A stretch of DNA of 64,000 bases from Halomicrobium zhouii (GCF_900114435.1 NZ_FOZK01000003.1:434001-498000), one strand, 5' to 3'; numbered from the stretch's first letter, positions 52,163 through 63,539 are shown. The notes: generated by a model from the sequence alone, not told the origin. Numbers and translations: made by a program.

Positions 52163-52966
52163 ATGAGCGCCGCGCCGTCCCCCGACGAGATATTCGAGCG
52201 CGCAGTCGACGAGGGCGAGCGACGCCTCGACCAGTCGCTGCTCGAACTCGTCTCGACGAGTTTCATCGCCGGGTTCACGATAATCTTCGGCATCGTCGCA
52301 CTCGGTATCGTCGAGGCCGCGGTCCACCCGCTGGTCCCCGAACTGTCGACGCTCGCCGGTGCGCTGGCCTTCGGTCCCGGCGTCGTCTTCCTCGTCGCCG
52401 GCCGGGCGGAGCTGTTCAACGAGAACTTCTTCGACCCCGTCGCGAAGGCCGTCGACGCGGACGAGGGCTGGCTCGTCGGTCCGCTCGTCCGCCTCTGGGT
52501 CGTCACCTTCGCGCTGAACATCGTGGGGGGCGTCGTCTTCGCCTGGTTCCTCTCGTTCGAGGGCGCGCTCCCGACGGGGACGGCGGACGCGCTCGCCCGG
52601 TACGCCGAGCACCTGCTCCGCCGGGAGACCGCCGGCGTCTTCGGCAGCGCCTTCGCCGGCGGGGCGCTCGTCTCGCTCCTCTCGTTCATGCTCGCGGCCG
52701 CGGACGACACCGGCAGCCGCATGGCGCTGGCCTACGCCGTCGGGGTCCTCCTCTCGCTGGGGCCCTTCGACCACGTCGTCGTCACCGCGCTCCACGCGGT
52801 CTTCGGCCTCTTCTTCGACGCCCAGGTCACACTCGTCTCCCTGGCGGTCACCGTCGGCGTCGTCACCGCCGGGAACCTCGCCGGCGGCCTCGGCCTCGTG
52901 ACGCTCACCCACGTCACCCAGGTGATGGGCGCCCGCGAGGAAGCGGGCGAAAACGACGACTCGTGA
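52163..52966 (+). CDS. formate/nitrite transporter family (FNT, YfdC-like) channel
   Basis: A 267-residue integral membrane protein with six helices, the FNT/aquaporin-like fold. Signature stretches are the [24 protein letters not shown] loop-helix (about 74-97) and [15 protein letters not shown] near the C terminus, which resembles the GNxxGG motif of the family. It belongs nearer to the YfdC-like group than to FocA/NirC, so the transported ion cannot be named. ATG at 52163. It is divergent from the DUF309 gene with a 90-bp promoter region holding an AT-rich box near 52136-52156. Confidence 0.85.
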   Translation: MSAAPSPDEIFERAVDEGERRLDQSLLELVSTSFIAGFTIIFGIVALGIVEAAVHPLVPELSTLAGALAFGPGVVFLVAGRAELFNENFFDPVAKAVDADEGWLVGPLVRLWVVTFALNIVGGVVFAWFLSFEGALPTGTADALARYAEHLLRRETAGVFGSAFAGGALVSLLSFMLAAADDTGSRMALAYAVGVLLSLGPFDHVVVTALHAVFGLFFDAQVTLVSLAVTVGVVTAGNLAGGLGLVTLTHVTQVMGAREEAGENDDS

Positions 52967-53023
52967 CGCACCGGTCCGGAGTCGCAATTCTTTAGCTACC
53001 TGCCCCGCGACTCTCCACTGCGT

Positions 53024-53107
53024 GCGAGGGTAGCCAAGCCTGGAAACGGCGGCGGACTCAAGATCCGCTCCTGTAGAGGTCCATGCGTTCAAATCGCATC
53101 CCTCGCA
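53024..53107 (+). tRNA. tRNA-Leu, anticodon CAA
   Basis: The acceptor GCGAGGG pairs with CCCTCGC plus A at the end. The D-arm TAGCCAAGCCTGG, an anticodon loop CTCAAGA (anticodon CAA), a long class II variable arm and a T-arm with GTTCAAATC complete it. The length is 84 nt with no encoded CCA and no intron seen. A TATA-like CTTTAG precedes it at about 52990. Confidence 0.93.
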
Positions 53108-53207
53108 TCGTCGGGGCCCACCCCCGTGATGCGGAAGACGCTCTCGGAGCGCTCTTCCCTCGCAAAACATTCTGGCCGAGTACCCAGATAGCTGTGCAGA
53201 CGGCCTC

Positions 53208-53756
53208 TCACAGCTTCTCCGGTTCGATGAGCGCGTACTCCGCCGTCATCCGGCCCAGTTTCTCGACCCTGGCTGCCAGGTCGGGGTCGACGAACTCGCC
53301 GTCGGCGTCGAACGCGCTGGAGGCCCCGCGAATCCCGACCTCGTGGGGGAGCGTCCAGCCGTGGACCGTCCGGACGCCCGTGCGCAGGTGTTCGAGCGTC
53401 GGGGCGTAGGACCCGCCGCCGGCGGTGGCCAGCAGGCCGACGGTCTTACCCGCGAACTCGTCCTTCCCCAGGTAGTCGAAGGCGTTCTTCAGCGCCGAGG
53501 AGACCATGCCGTGGTAGACCGGTGTGCCCATGATGACGGCGTCGGCCTCGCCGACGACCCGTCGTAGCTTCTCGGCGTCGCCCCGGTCCCGGTCGTCGGG
53601 GTCGAACAGCGGGAGGTCCCACTCGCGGAGGTCGATGAGTTCGGTCTCGGCGCCCGCGTCCGCCGCCGCGTCGAGCGCGTGGCCGAGCGCTCGCTGGGTC
53701 GTACTCGGGTCGCCGAGGCTTCCGCAGATAGCGACGACCGTCGGAACTGGTTGCAT
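53208..53756 (-). CDS. NAD(P)H-dependent FMN reductase
   Basis: A 182-residue flavodoxin-fold reductase. The phosphate loop is [16 protein letters not shown] (about 9-24), followed by [26 protein letters not shown], the FMN-binding core of the NADPH-dependent FMN reductase family. It could supply reduced flavin or act as a quinone reductase. It converges on the tRNA-Leu gene. ATG at 53756. Confidence 0.88.
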   Translation of the reverse strand: MQPVPTVVAICGSLGDPSTTQRALGHALDAAADAGAETELIDLREWDLPLFDPDDRDRGDAEKLRRVVGEADAVIMGTPVYHGMVSSALKNAFDYLGKDEFAGKTVGLLATAGGGSYAPTLEHLRTGVRTVHGWTLPHEVGIRGASSAFDADGEFVDPDLAARVEKLGRMTAEYALIEPEKL

Positions 53757-53862
53757 GCGTCACACCAGTGGGTGTGGGGGGTTAATCTGTCGGATCCCGG
53801 AACTGTCGCCGCGTGGGCGGCCCGGACCGACCTTTAAGCAGCTTCGGATGTTACCATTACGC

Positions 53863-54066
53863 ATGGGAAGCGAACACGCCGGCGACCGGAGGTCCCACGT
53901 GCCGCCCCTGGAGAACACGGCGTACTTCGCCATCGAACCGGACGACGGGTACGTTCGCATCGAGCAGTCCGTGGGCAACCAGACCCTCTACACACCGTCG
54001 GAGGCCCGCGACATCGCCGAGTCCATCCTGGACGCCGTCGACGACGCGAACGTCGACGAGACGTGA
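53863..54066 (+). CDS. small conserved haloarchaeal protein
   Basis: A 67-residue acidic protein with no cysteine. It reads as one small alpha/beta unit: LENTAYFAIEPDDGYVRIEQ then a helix SEARDIAESILDAVDDA. A TTTAAG promoter box lies at 53832-53837, 26 bp before the ATG at 53863, which supports a leaderless gene and this start. Function not known. Confidence 0.65.
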   Translation: MGSEHAGDRRSHVPPLENTAYFAIEPDDGYVRIEQSVGNQTLYTPSEARDIAESILDAVDDANVDET

Positions 54067-54169
54067 TTCGACGGCGCGGGACCCGGCGAAGTGCGACCCG
54101 ACCGCGCGTGATCCGGGGACGCGACATGGAAGCAACGGGAATTTGAGGGGGCGAGACCGAGGGTGCGGT

Positions 54170-55004
54170 ATGACTGACGCTCACCACCGGGCCGCGATGG
54201 CGGAACGAGCGGCGCGAGCGGGCGGCGCCGTCGCCCGGGAGCACTTCCGGACCGACCTCAGCGTCCAGACGAAGCGGGACAAGAACGACCTCGTCACCGA
54301 GGCCGACCGTGACGCCCAGCAGCAGGTGCTGGCGACCATCCGCGAGGAGTTCCCCGACGACGACTTCGTCTGCGAGGAGGAAAGCGGCGTGCTGCGCGGT
54401 CCGGAGGCCGACGCGGACGAGGCGCGACTGGTCGAAGAGATCCCCGACAGCGGCGCGTGCTGGGTCGTCGACCCCATCGACGGCACGACGAACTTCGTTC
54501 GCCAGTCGCGCGTGTGGACGACGAGCGTCGCCGCCGTCGTCGACGGCGAGGCGGTCGGGTCCGCGACGTACATGCCGGCGATGGGCGACCTCTACGCCGG
54601 CGGTCCGGAGAGCGCCGAGCGAGAGGGGACGACGATGTCGGTGAGCGAGCGCGAGGACCCCGAGACGTTCGTCGCGTCGCCGGTGGGCTACTGGCCGCCG
54701 GAGAAGCGCCACGAGTTCGTCGACCTCTTCGAGGCCGTCGCCGAGCGCTTCGGCGACGAACGCCGCGTGGGGTCGTTCCAGACGACGCTCGCCTACGTCG
54801 CCGACGGCGGCCTCGACGCCGCTATCTGCACGCGACCGATGCGCCCCTGGGACACTGTCGCCGGGGTCCACATGGTCCGGAACGCCGGCGGAACCGTGAC
54901 CGACGTCCACGGGAACGAGTGGCGCCACGACAGCGACAGCGTCGTCGCTTCGAACGGCAACGCCCACGACGTCGTCCTCGAAGCGGCGCGGCAGGCCCTC
55001 GACT

Positions 55005-55006
<2 letters not shown>
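54170..55006 (+). CDS. inositol monophosphatase / fructose-1,6-bisphosphatase family protein
   Basis: A 278-residue Mg-dependent phosphatase of the inositol monophosphatase superfamily. The first metal motif is CEEESGV, and the main signature WVVDPIDGTTNFV (about 100-112) carries the catalytic Asp residues. The C-terminal RPMRPWDTVAGVHMVRNAGGTVTD holds the last metal Asp. Archaeal members often accept both inositol phosphates and fructose-1,6-bisphosphate, so the substrate is open. ATG at 54170. Confidence 0.88.
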
Positions 55007-56468
<1,462 letters not shown>

Positions 56469-56595
56469 GGTAACGCACACGCGCTACCAACCCACATGGA
56501 TCTTCACGCGGTCGTGTCATAAAATTACGGATTATGGGGAAGGGTGGCGGGTCGGGGTGCGGAGGGGCAAGGCGGGACGAGTAGGCGGGAGCGAG

Positions 56596-58344
56596 TCAGG
56601 GGAAGGGGTGGTGGGGCCGGTCGGGCGTGAACTCGAACCCGAGGTCCGCAGGCACGGTCCGCGCACGCTCGCCGAAGAACGAGTCGCCGAGGAAGAGCGG
56701 CTGGGCGCCCGGGACGAGGACGCGCACGGCCTCGAAGTCGATCGATTCGAGGTCCCGCGTCGTGGTCCGCGTCGCGTACGGCGTCAGGCCCGCGTCGCTA
56801 ATCCGGTCGACGAGTGCGTCGAGGTGAGCCCTGCCCTCGGGGACGTCGGCCGGCCCGACCGAGGCTGCCGGCACCCCCTGGTCGACGTCGATGAGTTCCC
56901 GGCCGGCGTCGGGCAGATCGGCGTACTCACCGATCGCTCCACCCGCCTCGGCCGCTCGTTCGGGGCCCATCCGCCGGAGCTCCATCCAGTTCTGGACGGC
57001 CTCTTCCAGCGCGCCGCGAGCAGCTTCCTCTGGGTCGAGGTGGGCCGACGACCCCAGCGCCAGCTTCGGCCACTCGTCTCGGTGGACTGCCACCGCAATC
57101 ACGGGGACGTCGACGTCCTGGGTGAGCAGGAGCGTCGTCACGTCCAGTCCCTCGGCCCCGGCCCGCGCCGCGAGCGTCTGGAATTCCTCGTCCTCGACCG
57201 CCAGTCCGAGCGGGTCGTACGTGGAGTACCAGGCGATCATCGACGCGTCGCGTTCGACCACCTCGTATAGCCCGGACAGCATCGCGCCGACAGACGAGGA
57301 GCCAAGTCCGAGCCCCGTGGTCAGCGGCGGCCGAACGTCGCGGTTCCGCGGCGGGTGGAAGACCAGGTCCGCCGGGACCTGCGTCGAGCCGTCGGTGGCC
57401 AGATTGGTCGCGGGGACCCACTCCGTCTCGGTCCCGGCGTCCCAGGAGGGTTCCTCCGGCGTGACGAACGACGACGGGGGAACGCAGCTGTCGAGTTCGG
57501 TCGCCGGGGCCGTCTGGGCGTCGGCGGAGCGGTAGACGCCGGCCGCGTAGCGCTCGTAGGACTCGCCGAGCGCCTTCATGAAGGCGGCGTCCCAGTCGAC
57601 CGCGACGCCCGCGGCCTGGCGCGGCGCGGTGGCGTCGCTGAAGCCCGACGTGTCGGAGAGATTCGCCAAGTAGTACGGCGCTGGATAGGACTCCACTTCG
57701 CCGACCTGGGTGGTGATGCCGACGCGGTCGTCGAGCCCCCGCTCGGCGCGCCCCAGGGCCTCCTCGACGGAGACGGCCTCGTAGTCGCGGCGAACGGTCA
57801 TGTCGCGGTCCCCGCCGCAGTGACAGCCCGGGACCGGGAGAAGCCGCCGCTTTGCGTGTGGAATCTCGGTGACGCGACCGAGCACAGCCCCGTCTGAATC
57901 GCCGCGGACGACGGTGACAGCCGCCTCGCCGGCTATGGCGCCCGCGACGTACTGTTTCTCGGCGTCGACCGCGCCGACCGGGTCGGTCTCCTCGTCGACG
58001 TTGGCCGCGACCCGGTCGGCGAGGCAGTCGTAACAGGCGCCGTCGGGGTCGAAGCCGGTGACGGCCGCGGTCGTCACGGGAACGCCACCGATCCCGCCGA
58101 GTTCGACGGCGATCCAGGGCGTGGCGAACTCGATAGCCGACCGGTTCGCATCGGCGAACGCCGAGGCACCGACCCGGTCCACGACGACGACGAGGTCCGC
58201 GTCGTCGAATTCGGCTAGCCCGGGGCGCGTGACGACGACGGACGGGTCGTCCTCGTCGCGCTCCCGCTCGGCGTACTGGTGCAGCGTGGCGACGGCGGCG
58301 TCGGCGGCGGGGCCGCTCCCCACGACAGCGACGGCTGGGCACAT
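56596..58344 (-). CDS. E1-like/YcaO fusion protein (TOMM cyclodehydratase-like)
   Basis: A 582-residue protein. The N-terminal part (about 1-185) is a degenerate E1-like (ocin-ThiF-type) domain: VAVVGSGPAADAAV nucleotide loop and cysteine pairs at 104/107 (CYDC) and 174/176 (CHC), probably zinc ligands. The YcaO domain follows (about 190-582) with ATP-site acidic residues in GESYERYAAG (261-269) and GLYEVVERDA (359-367). It ends in PHHPFP, similar to the PxPxP tail of azoline-forming YcaO. YcaO enzymes activate backbone amides with ATP to make azolines or thioamides. No dehydrogenase or clear precursor peptide gene is adjacent, so its substrate is unknown. Confidence 0.82.
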   Translation of the reverse strand: MCPAVAVVGSGPAADAAVATLHQYAERERDEDDPSVVVTRPGLAEFDDADLVVVVDRVGASAFADANRSAIEFATPWIAVELGGIGGVPVTTAAVTGFDPDGACYDCLADRVAANVDEETDPVGAVDAEKQYVAGAIAGEAAVTVVRGDSDGAVLGRVTEIPHAKRRLLPVPGCHCGGDRDMTVRRDYEAVSVEEALGRAERGLDDRVGITTQVGEVESYPAPYYLANLSDTSGFSDATAPRQAAGVAVDWDAAFMKALGESYERYAAGVYRSADAQTAPATELDSCVPPSSFVTPEEPSWDAGTETEWVPATNLATDGSTQVPADLVFHPPRNRDVRPPLTTGLGLGSSSVGAMLSGLYEVVERDASMIAWYSTYDPLGLAVEDEEFQTLAARAGAEGLDVTTLLLTQDVDVPVIAVAVHRDEWPKLALGSSAHLDPEEAARGALEEAVQNWMELRRMGPERAAEAGGAIGEYADLPDAGRELIDVDQGVPAASVGPADVPEGRAHLDALVDRISDAGLTPYATRTTTRDLESIDFEAVRVLVPGAQPLFLGDSFFGERARTVPADLGFEFTPDRPHHPFP

Positions 58345-58377
58345 GCCGTGAGCAACGACGAGGCGGGGGAAAAAGGC

Positions 58378-59199
58378 CTAGGAGGCGAGCAGGCTCTGGG
58401 CGACGCTCGCGAGTTCGTCAGTGCTGGCGTCTTCGAGACGCTCGTCGCCGAGCATCAGGCGCAGGCGCGGGCGGCCGACGTCGATGGGGACCTTCTCGGT
58501 GTCGATGAGCCCCATGTCCTCGAGGGTCGTCTTCGTCCGGGAGAAGGTGGCCTTGCTGGCGAGGCCGATGTCCTCGCCCCACTTGCTGATGTCGTACAGC
58601 AGTTCGCCGTTGCGCGCGGCGACGAGGAGGCTGATGGTCACTTCGTCGAGTCCGTCGCCGTCCCCGCGGGCCGTCTGGAGCGACGAGAGCACGGCGTCGA
58701 AGTCGCCCGCGGCGTCCGGTCCGATGTCGGATTCGAGCGTCTCACGGACGCGGGCGAGCGGCGGCGTGCGGAGCGAATACTGTTCGGCCCGGTCCCACTC
58801 GCTCTCGTAGTAGTCGGCGACGTCGTCGACGAACGCCGACTCCTCGGTGGCGAGCCCGGCGACGCTGTTGCCGACGGAGACGATCGAGATGGTCGTATCC
58901 TCGGTGGCGATCAGCGAGTGGTTCGGCGCGTGGTCGAGTACTTCGAGCGCGAGGTGGCCGGCGTCGACCAGGTCCGCCGCCTTGCTCGCGACGATGAAGT
59001 CGTCCATCACTTCCTTGAGGAGCGCGTCGTCGGCCAGGAGGCGTACGTCCGGTGGATCCTCGCTTTCGGTCAGTACAGTGACTAGTTCAGAGATGGAGTC
59101 ACGAGACGGATTGACGACGTAAATCGTTCCCGAGAGGTCTGACAGCGCTGTCGACAACACGGAACCGACGTCGTCCTCGAGCAGATTCGATCGAATCAT
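58378..59199 (-). CDS. TbsP-like transcriptional regulator
   Basis: A 273-residue protein that I place, from memory of the haloarchaeal family, with TbsP/DUF5821 regulators, which act with TrmB on central carbon genes in Haloferax. The N-terminal domain (about 1-185) resembles a sensing module (GTIYVVNPSRDSISELVTVL). The C-terminal winged helix (about 195-265) reads LLYDISKWGEDIGLASKATF then SRTKTTLEDMGLIDTEKVPI. It is 33 bp upstream of the YcaO gene on the same strand. A minus-strand ATTAAATATC box at 59221-59230 lies 22-31 bp before the ATG, so the gene is leaderless. Confidence 0.72.
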   Translation of the reverse strand: MIRSNLLEDDVGSVLSTALSDLSGTIYVVNPSRDSISELVTVLTESEDPPDVRLLADDALLKEVMDDFIVASKAADLVDAGHLALEVLDHAPNHSLIATEDTTISIVSVGNSVAGLATEESAFVDDVADYYESEWDRAEQYSLRTPPLARVRETLESDIGPDAAGDFDAVLSSLQTARGDGDGLDEVTISLLVAARNGELLYDISKWGEDIGLASKATFSRTKTTLEDMGLIDTEKVPIDVGRPRLRLMLGDERLEDASTDELASVAQSLLAS

Positions 59200-59423
59200 C
59201 TAGTAGTTAGTAGCGGATAAAGATATTTAATTTTACTGGCCATATCGAGTTGAATTCGTCAGCTGATAGAGAAGAGTCACTGAAGGGGGTGAGTAAATAT
59301 TGTGAGAGGTCGATAAAACCACAAATCTCCGCCCGGCGAGACTCACGCTGACGAACGTAGCTGTTTCAGATAGTCCGCGAGGAGGCACAGAGAACGTGCC
59401 ACGACGACGGCCGTCCGGCAGTC

Positions 59424-61529
59424 TCAGAGCCGGTCGACGAGTTCGTCCGACCAGTGGACGTCGTCGTCGTAGACGACAGGGACGGACGTCTCCGTGAGCG
59501 CCGTCGCAAGTTCTTCCCGGGAGAGTCGGAACTCCGTCGTGCTCCCGTTCAGCACCGGCGTCTCGCCGAAGGGGAGCCGGTAGCGCGCGCCGTTCGACCG
59601 GGCGTTGACGACTTCACACCGGACGACGAACTCGTCGTCGGACGCCTCCCGTATCCACACGACGGCCGGCTGTTTCGGGCTGGGCAGCAGGGCGTAGGTG
59701 CCGTCGCCGACGACGGCGTAGTCCTTGCCCATGAGGATGCGGCGCCGGGCGAGCGAGAGCGCGCGCTCGAAGCTGAATCCGTGGACGAGCAGGCGCGCGA
59801 AGGCCGTCCCGACCCGGGCCGCCTGGCCGTCGAGGACAGTTCTGAACGTCACTGCGCCGGTGACCGACCCCTGCTCGACCAGTTCCAGCCCCTGTTCGTA
59901 GGAGCCACAGGCGTTGAGGAAGAACATCTGCGTGCGCGACGTGTCCAGGTCCGCGACGTCGAGGTTCCCGTCGGGACACCGGAGTCCCTCGTCGTCGCAG
60001 TGACCGATGTAGTGGACGAAGTCGTTCTCGGACTCGAAGACGTCCGCGAGGTCGCCCCGCGGGAGGCGTTCGCGGACCGTCACGTCGATCGGGAGATTCG
60101 CCGCCCGGTCCCGGTAGATGTCCGAGACGGTCCCGTGTTCGTCCGCCATCCTGTCGTCGTTCAGCACGACCGACACCCGGAGGCGGTCGTTCGTCCGGTC
60201 CCGGTACTGGAACTGGTTCTCGAAGGCCCGTGTCGACGTCTTGAACGCGTCGATGGGCGTCCCCGACGCGAGCCAGGCGTGGACGTGACCCGCCTGGAGC
60301 GTCGGCTGGACGACGTCGGGCGGGGTCGCCGCGCCGCGGACCGGGTACGCGTCGTTCAGCGTGCTCTGGAGCAGGTCGCTACGTTCGAGCGTGGACGCCT
60401 GCGGGAGGTAGACGAGGCTGAGCCGATCGAGGAGATACGGGAGGCTGCGCGCGTGATGGGGCTCGGGGGAGACGTACGTCGTCAGGTGCCAGTCGGGTAA
60501 CTCGGGGTCCAGTTCGCGGGGCGGAACGTCGAGGTAGTGTGCCAGCCGCTCGGCGGGACGGCCCGACTGGACGGCGGCGGGGTCGAGCCCGAACTGGCTC
60601 TGGAGTCGCCGCAGCGCCCGGTCGCGACAGGAGGCGACGCGGCGGACCTGGCAGTCGAGGAAGAACACGCGCCTGAGAAGCTGCGCGCACTGGTGCTGGA
60701 ACGCCGGGAGCGGGTCGAACTGGTAGTCGACGTCCGCCTCCGGCGACGTCAGCCGCGGGGCGTCCCTGGCGTCGTCGACGAAGACGTGCGCGCCGAGGTA
60801 GTACGCCAGCGGCGCGGCGACGAACAGTGCGTCGAGCGATTCCGGGACGTGGACGGCGAGGCCCGCGTCCGGCGTGTCCTCGCGGACGGCCGAGGGGATC
60901 TCCGTCTCCTCCCCGATGCGAACGAGCGGCGGATGGTCGCGGAATCCCGGGTGCGAGCGGGCCGGCCCGGTGGTGTGGTGGGCCGCGGAGAGGTGTGAAA
61001 CGGCGCTCGCGATTCCTCGTACCGTGGGCTCGACGGTCATCTGCGCCGGAAACGACGACCCGCTGGTCTCGTGACCCACAGTGACCTGCGTGCGCTCCCA
61101 GAACGAGAGGACGGCCGAACCGTTGTTCGGTTTGACCGACGCGGGACCGTCGAACCGGACGTGGACCGTCGCGGGTCTGTTCTGCTCGGTGATACCCCGG
61201 GAGCCCCGACTCGTGAGTCGGAACTTACCAGTCGGGAGTTCCGTCGGCGAGTTGATGGGGTACTGCGTCCCCAGTTCGACGTCGGTGACGGTGACGTCCC
61301 GCCCCGGAACCACGAGCCTGCGCGCCGTCCCGGAACACGTCCGTTCGACGGACGGCGCCAGGTCCCAGTCCGGTTCGCTCGTCGGCCCCAGCTGGTCCCG
61401 GATAGTGACGAGGATGTCTCGTCCGTCTATCTCGACACCGCTGGGCCCATCGATGCCGTCCCCCCAGTCGTTGGCATCCGGCCCACCCCTGATGAACATG
61501 TAGGCGTACGTGTTACTTTCCCGAACCAT
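59424..61529 (-). CDS. CHAT-type caspase-fold protein
   Basis: A 701-residue protein. A beta-rich N-terminal region (about 1-165) and a large alpha/beta middle region with several cysteines are not recognised. The C-terminal part (about 450-650) has the caspase-fold pattern: HYIGHCDDEG with candidate catalytic His510, MFFLNACGSYEQG with candidate Cys541, then GSVTGAVTFRTVLDGQAARV and a closing helix FERALSLARRRIL. This is the CHAT/peptidase C14-like arrangement, so a cysteine protease is expected. The residue after the His is Cys where Gly is usual. There is no repeat or death domain. It is divergent from glyA and 224 bp upstream of the TbsP-like gene. Confidence 0.72.
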   Translation of the reverse strand: MVRESNTYAYMFIRGGPDANDWGDGIDGPSGVEIDGRDILVTIRDQLGPTSEPDWDLAPSVERTCSGTARRLVVPGRDVTVTDVELGTQYPINSPTELPTGKFRLTSRGSRGITEQNRPATVHVRFDGPASVKPNNGSAVLSFWERTQVTVGHETSGSSFPAQMTVEPTVRGIASAVSHLSAAHHTTGPARSHPGFRDHPPLVRIGEETEIPSAVREDTPDAGLAVHVPESLDALFVAAPLAYYLGAHVFVDDARDAPRLTSPEADVDYQFDPLPAFQHQCAQLLRRVFFLDCQVRRVASCRDRALRRLQSQFGLDPAAVQSGRPAERLAHYLDVPPRELDPELPDWHLTTYVSPEPHHARSLPYLLDRLSLVYLPQASTLERSDLLQSTLNDAYPVRGAATPPDVVQPTLQAGHVHAWLASGTPIDAFKTSTRAFENQFQYRDRTNDRLRVSVVLNDDRMADEHGTVSDIYRDRAANLPIDVTVRERLPRGDLADVFESENDFVHYIGHCDDEGLRCPDGNLDVADLDTSRTQMFFLNACGSYEQGLELVEQGSVTGAVTFRTVLDGQAARVGTAFARLLVHGFSFERALSLARRRILMGKDYAVVGDGTYALLPSPKQPAVVWIREASDDEFVVRCEVVNARSNGARYRLPFGETPVLNGSTTEFRLSREELATALTETSVPVVYDDDVHWSDELVDRL

Positions 61530-61562
61530 AACTATTGCTACTCAGATTGTTGCCACATACCA

Positions 61563-61602
61563 TGGGCCAGGGCCGGTCACCGTGGGCCAGGGCCGGTCAC
61601 CG
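61563..61602. repeat. 20-bp direct tandem repeat upstream of glyA
   Basis: The 20-base unit TGGGCCAGGGCCGGTCACCG occurs twice without spacing (61563-61582 and 61583-61602), in the divergent promoter region of the CHAT gene and glyA. It may be slippage, or a pair of sites for a regulator of glyA. Confidence 0.75.
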
Positions 61603-61649
61603 GCCGGCGACAGTGTGTGATCCCGTCGCACTCTGCTCCACGGAAAGGT

Positions 61650-61657
61650 AGTTTATT
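61650..61657 (+). promoter_or_regulatory. TATA box of glyA
   Basis: AGTTTATT lies about 30 bp before the ATG at 61683, giving a leaderless message. Confidence 0.5.
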
Positions 61658-61682
61658 GACGACCCGGCGTCGACTGGCAGGC

Positions 61683-62930
61683 ATGAACTACGACCACGTC
61701 CGGGACCAGGACCCGGCAGTGGCGGACGCGCTCACCGGTGAGGTCGAGCGCCAGAACGACACGCTGGCGATGATCGCCTCCGAGAACCACGTCAGCGAGG
61801 CAGTGCTCGAGGCCCAGGGCTCGACGCTGACGAACAAGTACGCCGAGGGCTACCCCGGCGAGCGCTACTACGGCGGCTGTGAGTACGCCGACGAAGTCGA
61901 ACAGCTGGCCATCGACCGCGCGCAGGAACTGTACGGCGCCGACCACGTCAACGTCCAGCCCCACTCCGGCTCGCAGGCCAACATGGGCGTCTACCTCGCC
62001 GTGCTTGACCCCGGCGACAAGATCCTCTCGCTGGACCTGACCCACGGCGGCCACCTCTCCCACGGCCACCCGGCCAACTTCGCCGGCCAGGTGTACGAGG
62101 TGGAGCAGTACGAAGTCGACGCGGAGACGGGCTACATCGACTACGACGACCTCCGCGAGCAGGCAGAGGAGTACGACCCCGACATCATCGTCTCGGGCTA
62201 CTCCGCCTACCCCCGCGAGGTCGAGTGGGAGTCGATCCAGGAAGCCGCCGATTCCGTCGACGCCTACCACCTGGCCGACATCGCTCACATCACCGGCCTG
62301 GTCGCCGCGGACGTCCACGACTCGCCCGTCGGCGTCGCCGACTTCGTCACCGGCTCGACGCACAAGACCATCCGCGCCGGCCGCGGCGGCATCATCATGT
62401 GCGACGAGCAATTCGCCGACGATATCGACTCCGCCGTCTTCCCGGGCATGCAGGGCGGTCCACTCATGCACAACGTCGCCGGCAAGGCCGTCGGCTTCGG
62501 TGAAGCCCTCGAACCCGAGTTCGAGGCGTACGCCGAACAGACCGTCGCCAACGCGAAGGCCCTGGCCGACCAGCTCCATGAGCGCGGCCTCGAGCTCGTC
62601 TCCGGCGGCACCGACAACCACCTCGTGCTCGTCGACCTGCGCCCCTCCCACCCGGATACGACCGGCAAGGAGGTCGAGGAATCGCTCGAAGACGCCGGCA
62701 TCGTCCTCAACGCCAACACCGTCCCCGGCGAGACGCGCTCGGCGTTCAACCCCTCGGGCATCCGCGCCGGCACGCCCGGCCTGACGACGCGAGGCTTCGA
62801 CGAGGACGCCTGCCGCGAGGTGGCGGACCTCATCGCCGAAGTCGTCGACTCCCCCGACGACCAGGACGTCTTCGCCGAGGTCGCAGAACGCGTCGACGAG
62901 CTCACCGACACCTACCCGCTGTACGACTGA
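61683..62930 (+). CDS. glyA: serine hydroxymethyltransferase
   Basis: A 415-residue PLP enzyme that interconverts serine and glycine with a one-carbon carrier. Diagnostic stretches are MIASENHVSEAVLEAQGS, NKYAEGYPGERYYGGCEYAD, VQPHSGSQANMGVYLA, and the PLP lysine in VTGSTHKTIRAGRGG. The GIRAGTPGLTTRGFDE block is also typical. The length is normal. The ATG at 61683 is chosen because the frame extends upstream without similarity. Confidence 0.96.
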   Translation: MNYDHVRDQDPAVADALTGEVERQNDTLAMIASENHVSEAVLEAQGSTLTNKYAEGYPGERYYGGCEYADEVEQLAIDRAQELYGADHVNVQPHSGSQANMGVYLAVLDPGDKILSLDLTHGGHLSHGHPANFAGQVYEVEQYEVDAETGYIDYDDLREQAEEYDPDIIVSGYSAYPREVEWESIQEAADSVDAYHLADIAHITGLVAADVHDSPVGVADFVTGSTHKTIRAGRGGIIMCDEQFADDIDSAVFPGMQGGPLMHNVAGKAVGFGEALEPEFEAYAEQTVANAKALADQLHERGLELVSGGTDNHLVLVDLRPSHPDTTGKEVEESLEDAGIVLNANTVPGETRSAFNPSGIRAGTPGLTTRGFDEDACREVADLIAEVVDSPDDQDVFAEVAERVDELTDTYPLYD

Positions 62931-63058
62931 CGCGCGACGGCGCGCGCTTCCGGGAGACCCGTGCGGGGCCGGTCGCCGTTTCTACCGGTACGCTTACCCG
63001 GAGACCGCCGAGCGAGGTCGCTGTCTGCGCCCAGCTGAGGAGGCATTCGTCCTCGCGT

Positions 63059-63328
63059 TCACTCGGTATCCTGCCGGTCCTCGACGACGAGCCGGTCGCC
63101 CTCGACGGTGACCGCGTAGGACTCGAACGTGAAGGAGACGCCAACGTCGGCGTCGCCGCCCCACTCCGTCAGGCTGTCGAGCGCGTCCGGGTCGACGACG
63201 TCGTGCAGGCACTGTTCGAAGTCGAGCGGGTCTACGTCGGAGAGCCTCGAGACCGCCATAATGACGTCTTCGCTCGGCTGGTTCGAGAGTTGCTGCTGGA
63301 CGAATCCGTGTGTTGCGGGGGAACTCAT
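63059..63328 (-). CDS. HalOD1 output-domain protein
   Basis: An 89-residue protein that is almost only a HalOD1 domain: SEDVIMAVSRLSDVDPLDFEQ, then VVDPDALDSLTEWGGDADVGVSFTFESY and VTVEGDRLVVED. It is a second member of the family in this window (compare 46469-46786). ATG at 63328; 25 residues encoded upstream look like random sequence. The next gene upstream is an HTH_10 regulator in the same direction, separated by 211 bp. Confidence 0.75.
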   Translation of the reverse strand: MSSPATHGFVQQQLSNQPSEDVIMAVSRLSDVDPLDFEQCLHDVVDPDALDSLTEWGGDADVGVSFTFESYAVTVEGDRLVVEDRQDTE

Positions 63329-63539
63329 CGTGACAACCGTTCGATTGCGGACACGCCAGCATAGCGTTACCTTCGATACACGTAACCGCCAGCCGGCACG
63401 CACTTATCATGCTAGAAGCCCTCGTGAAGCGGTTCCACGGCACACGGTGCCTCGCACCCATCCGCTCGACTCCGCTCATCGTCTTCCTCCCATCCCGCCA
63501 ACCTCGGCCCTACCCACTGCTCCCTGGCCGCGACGACGG

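Noticed and set aside
53156-53164. TCCCTCGCA repeat of the tRNA-Leu (CAA) 3' end as an attachment scar
   Set aside because: Only nine bases match and no T-arm is included, so chance is a sufficient explanation.
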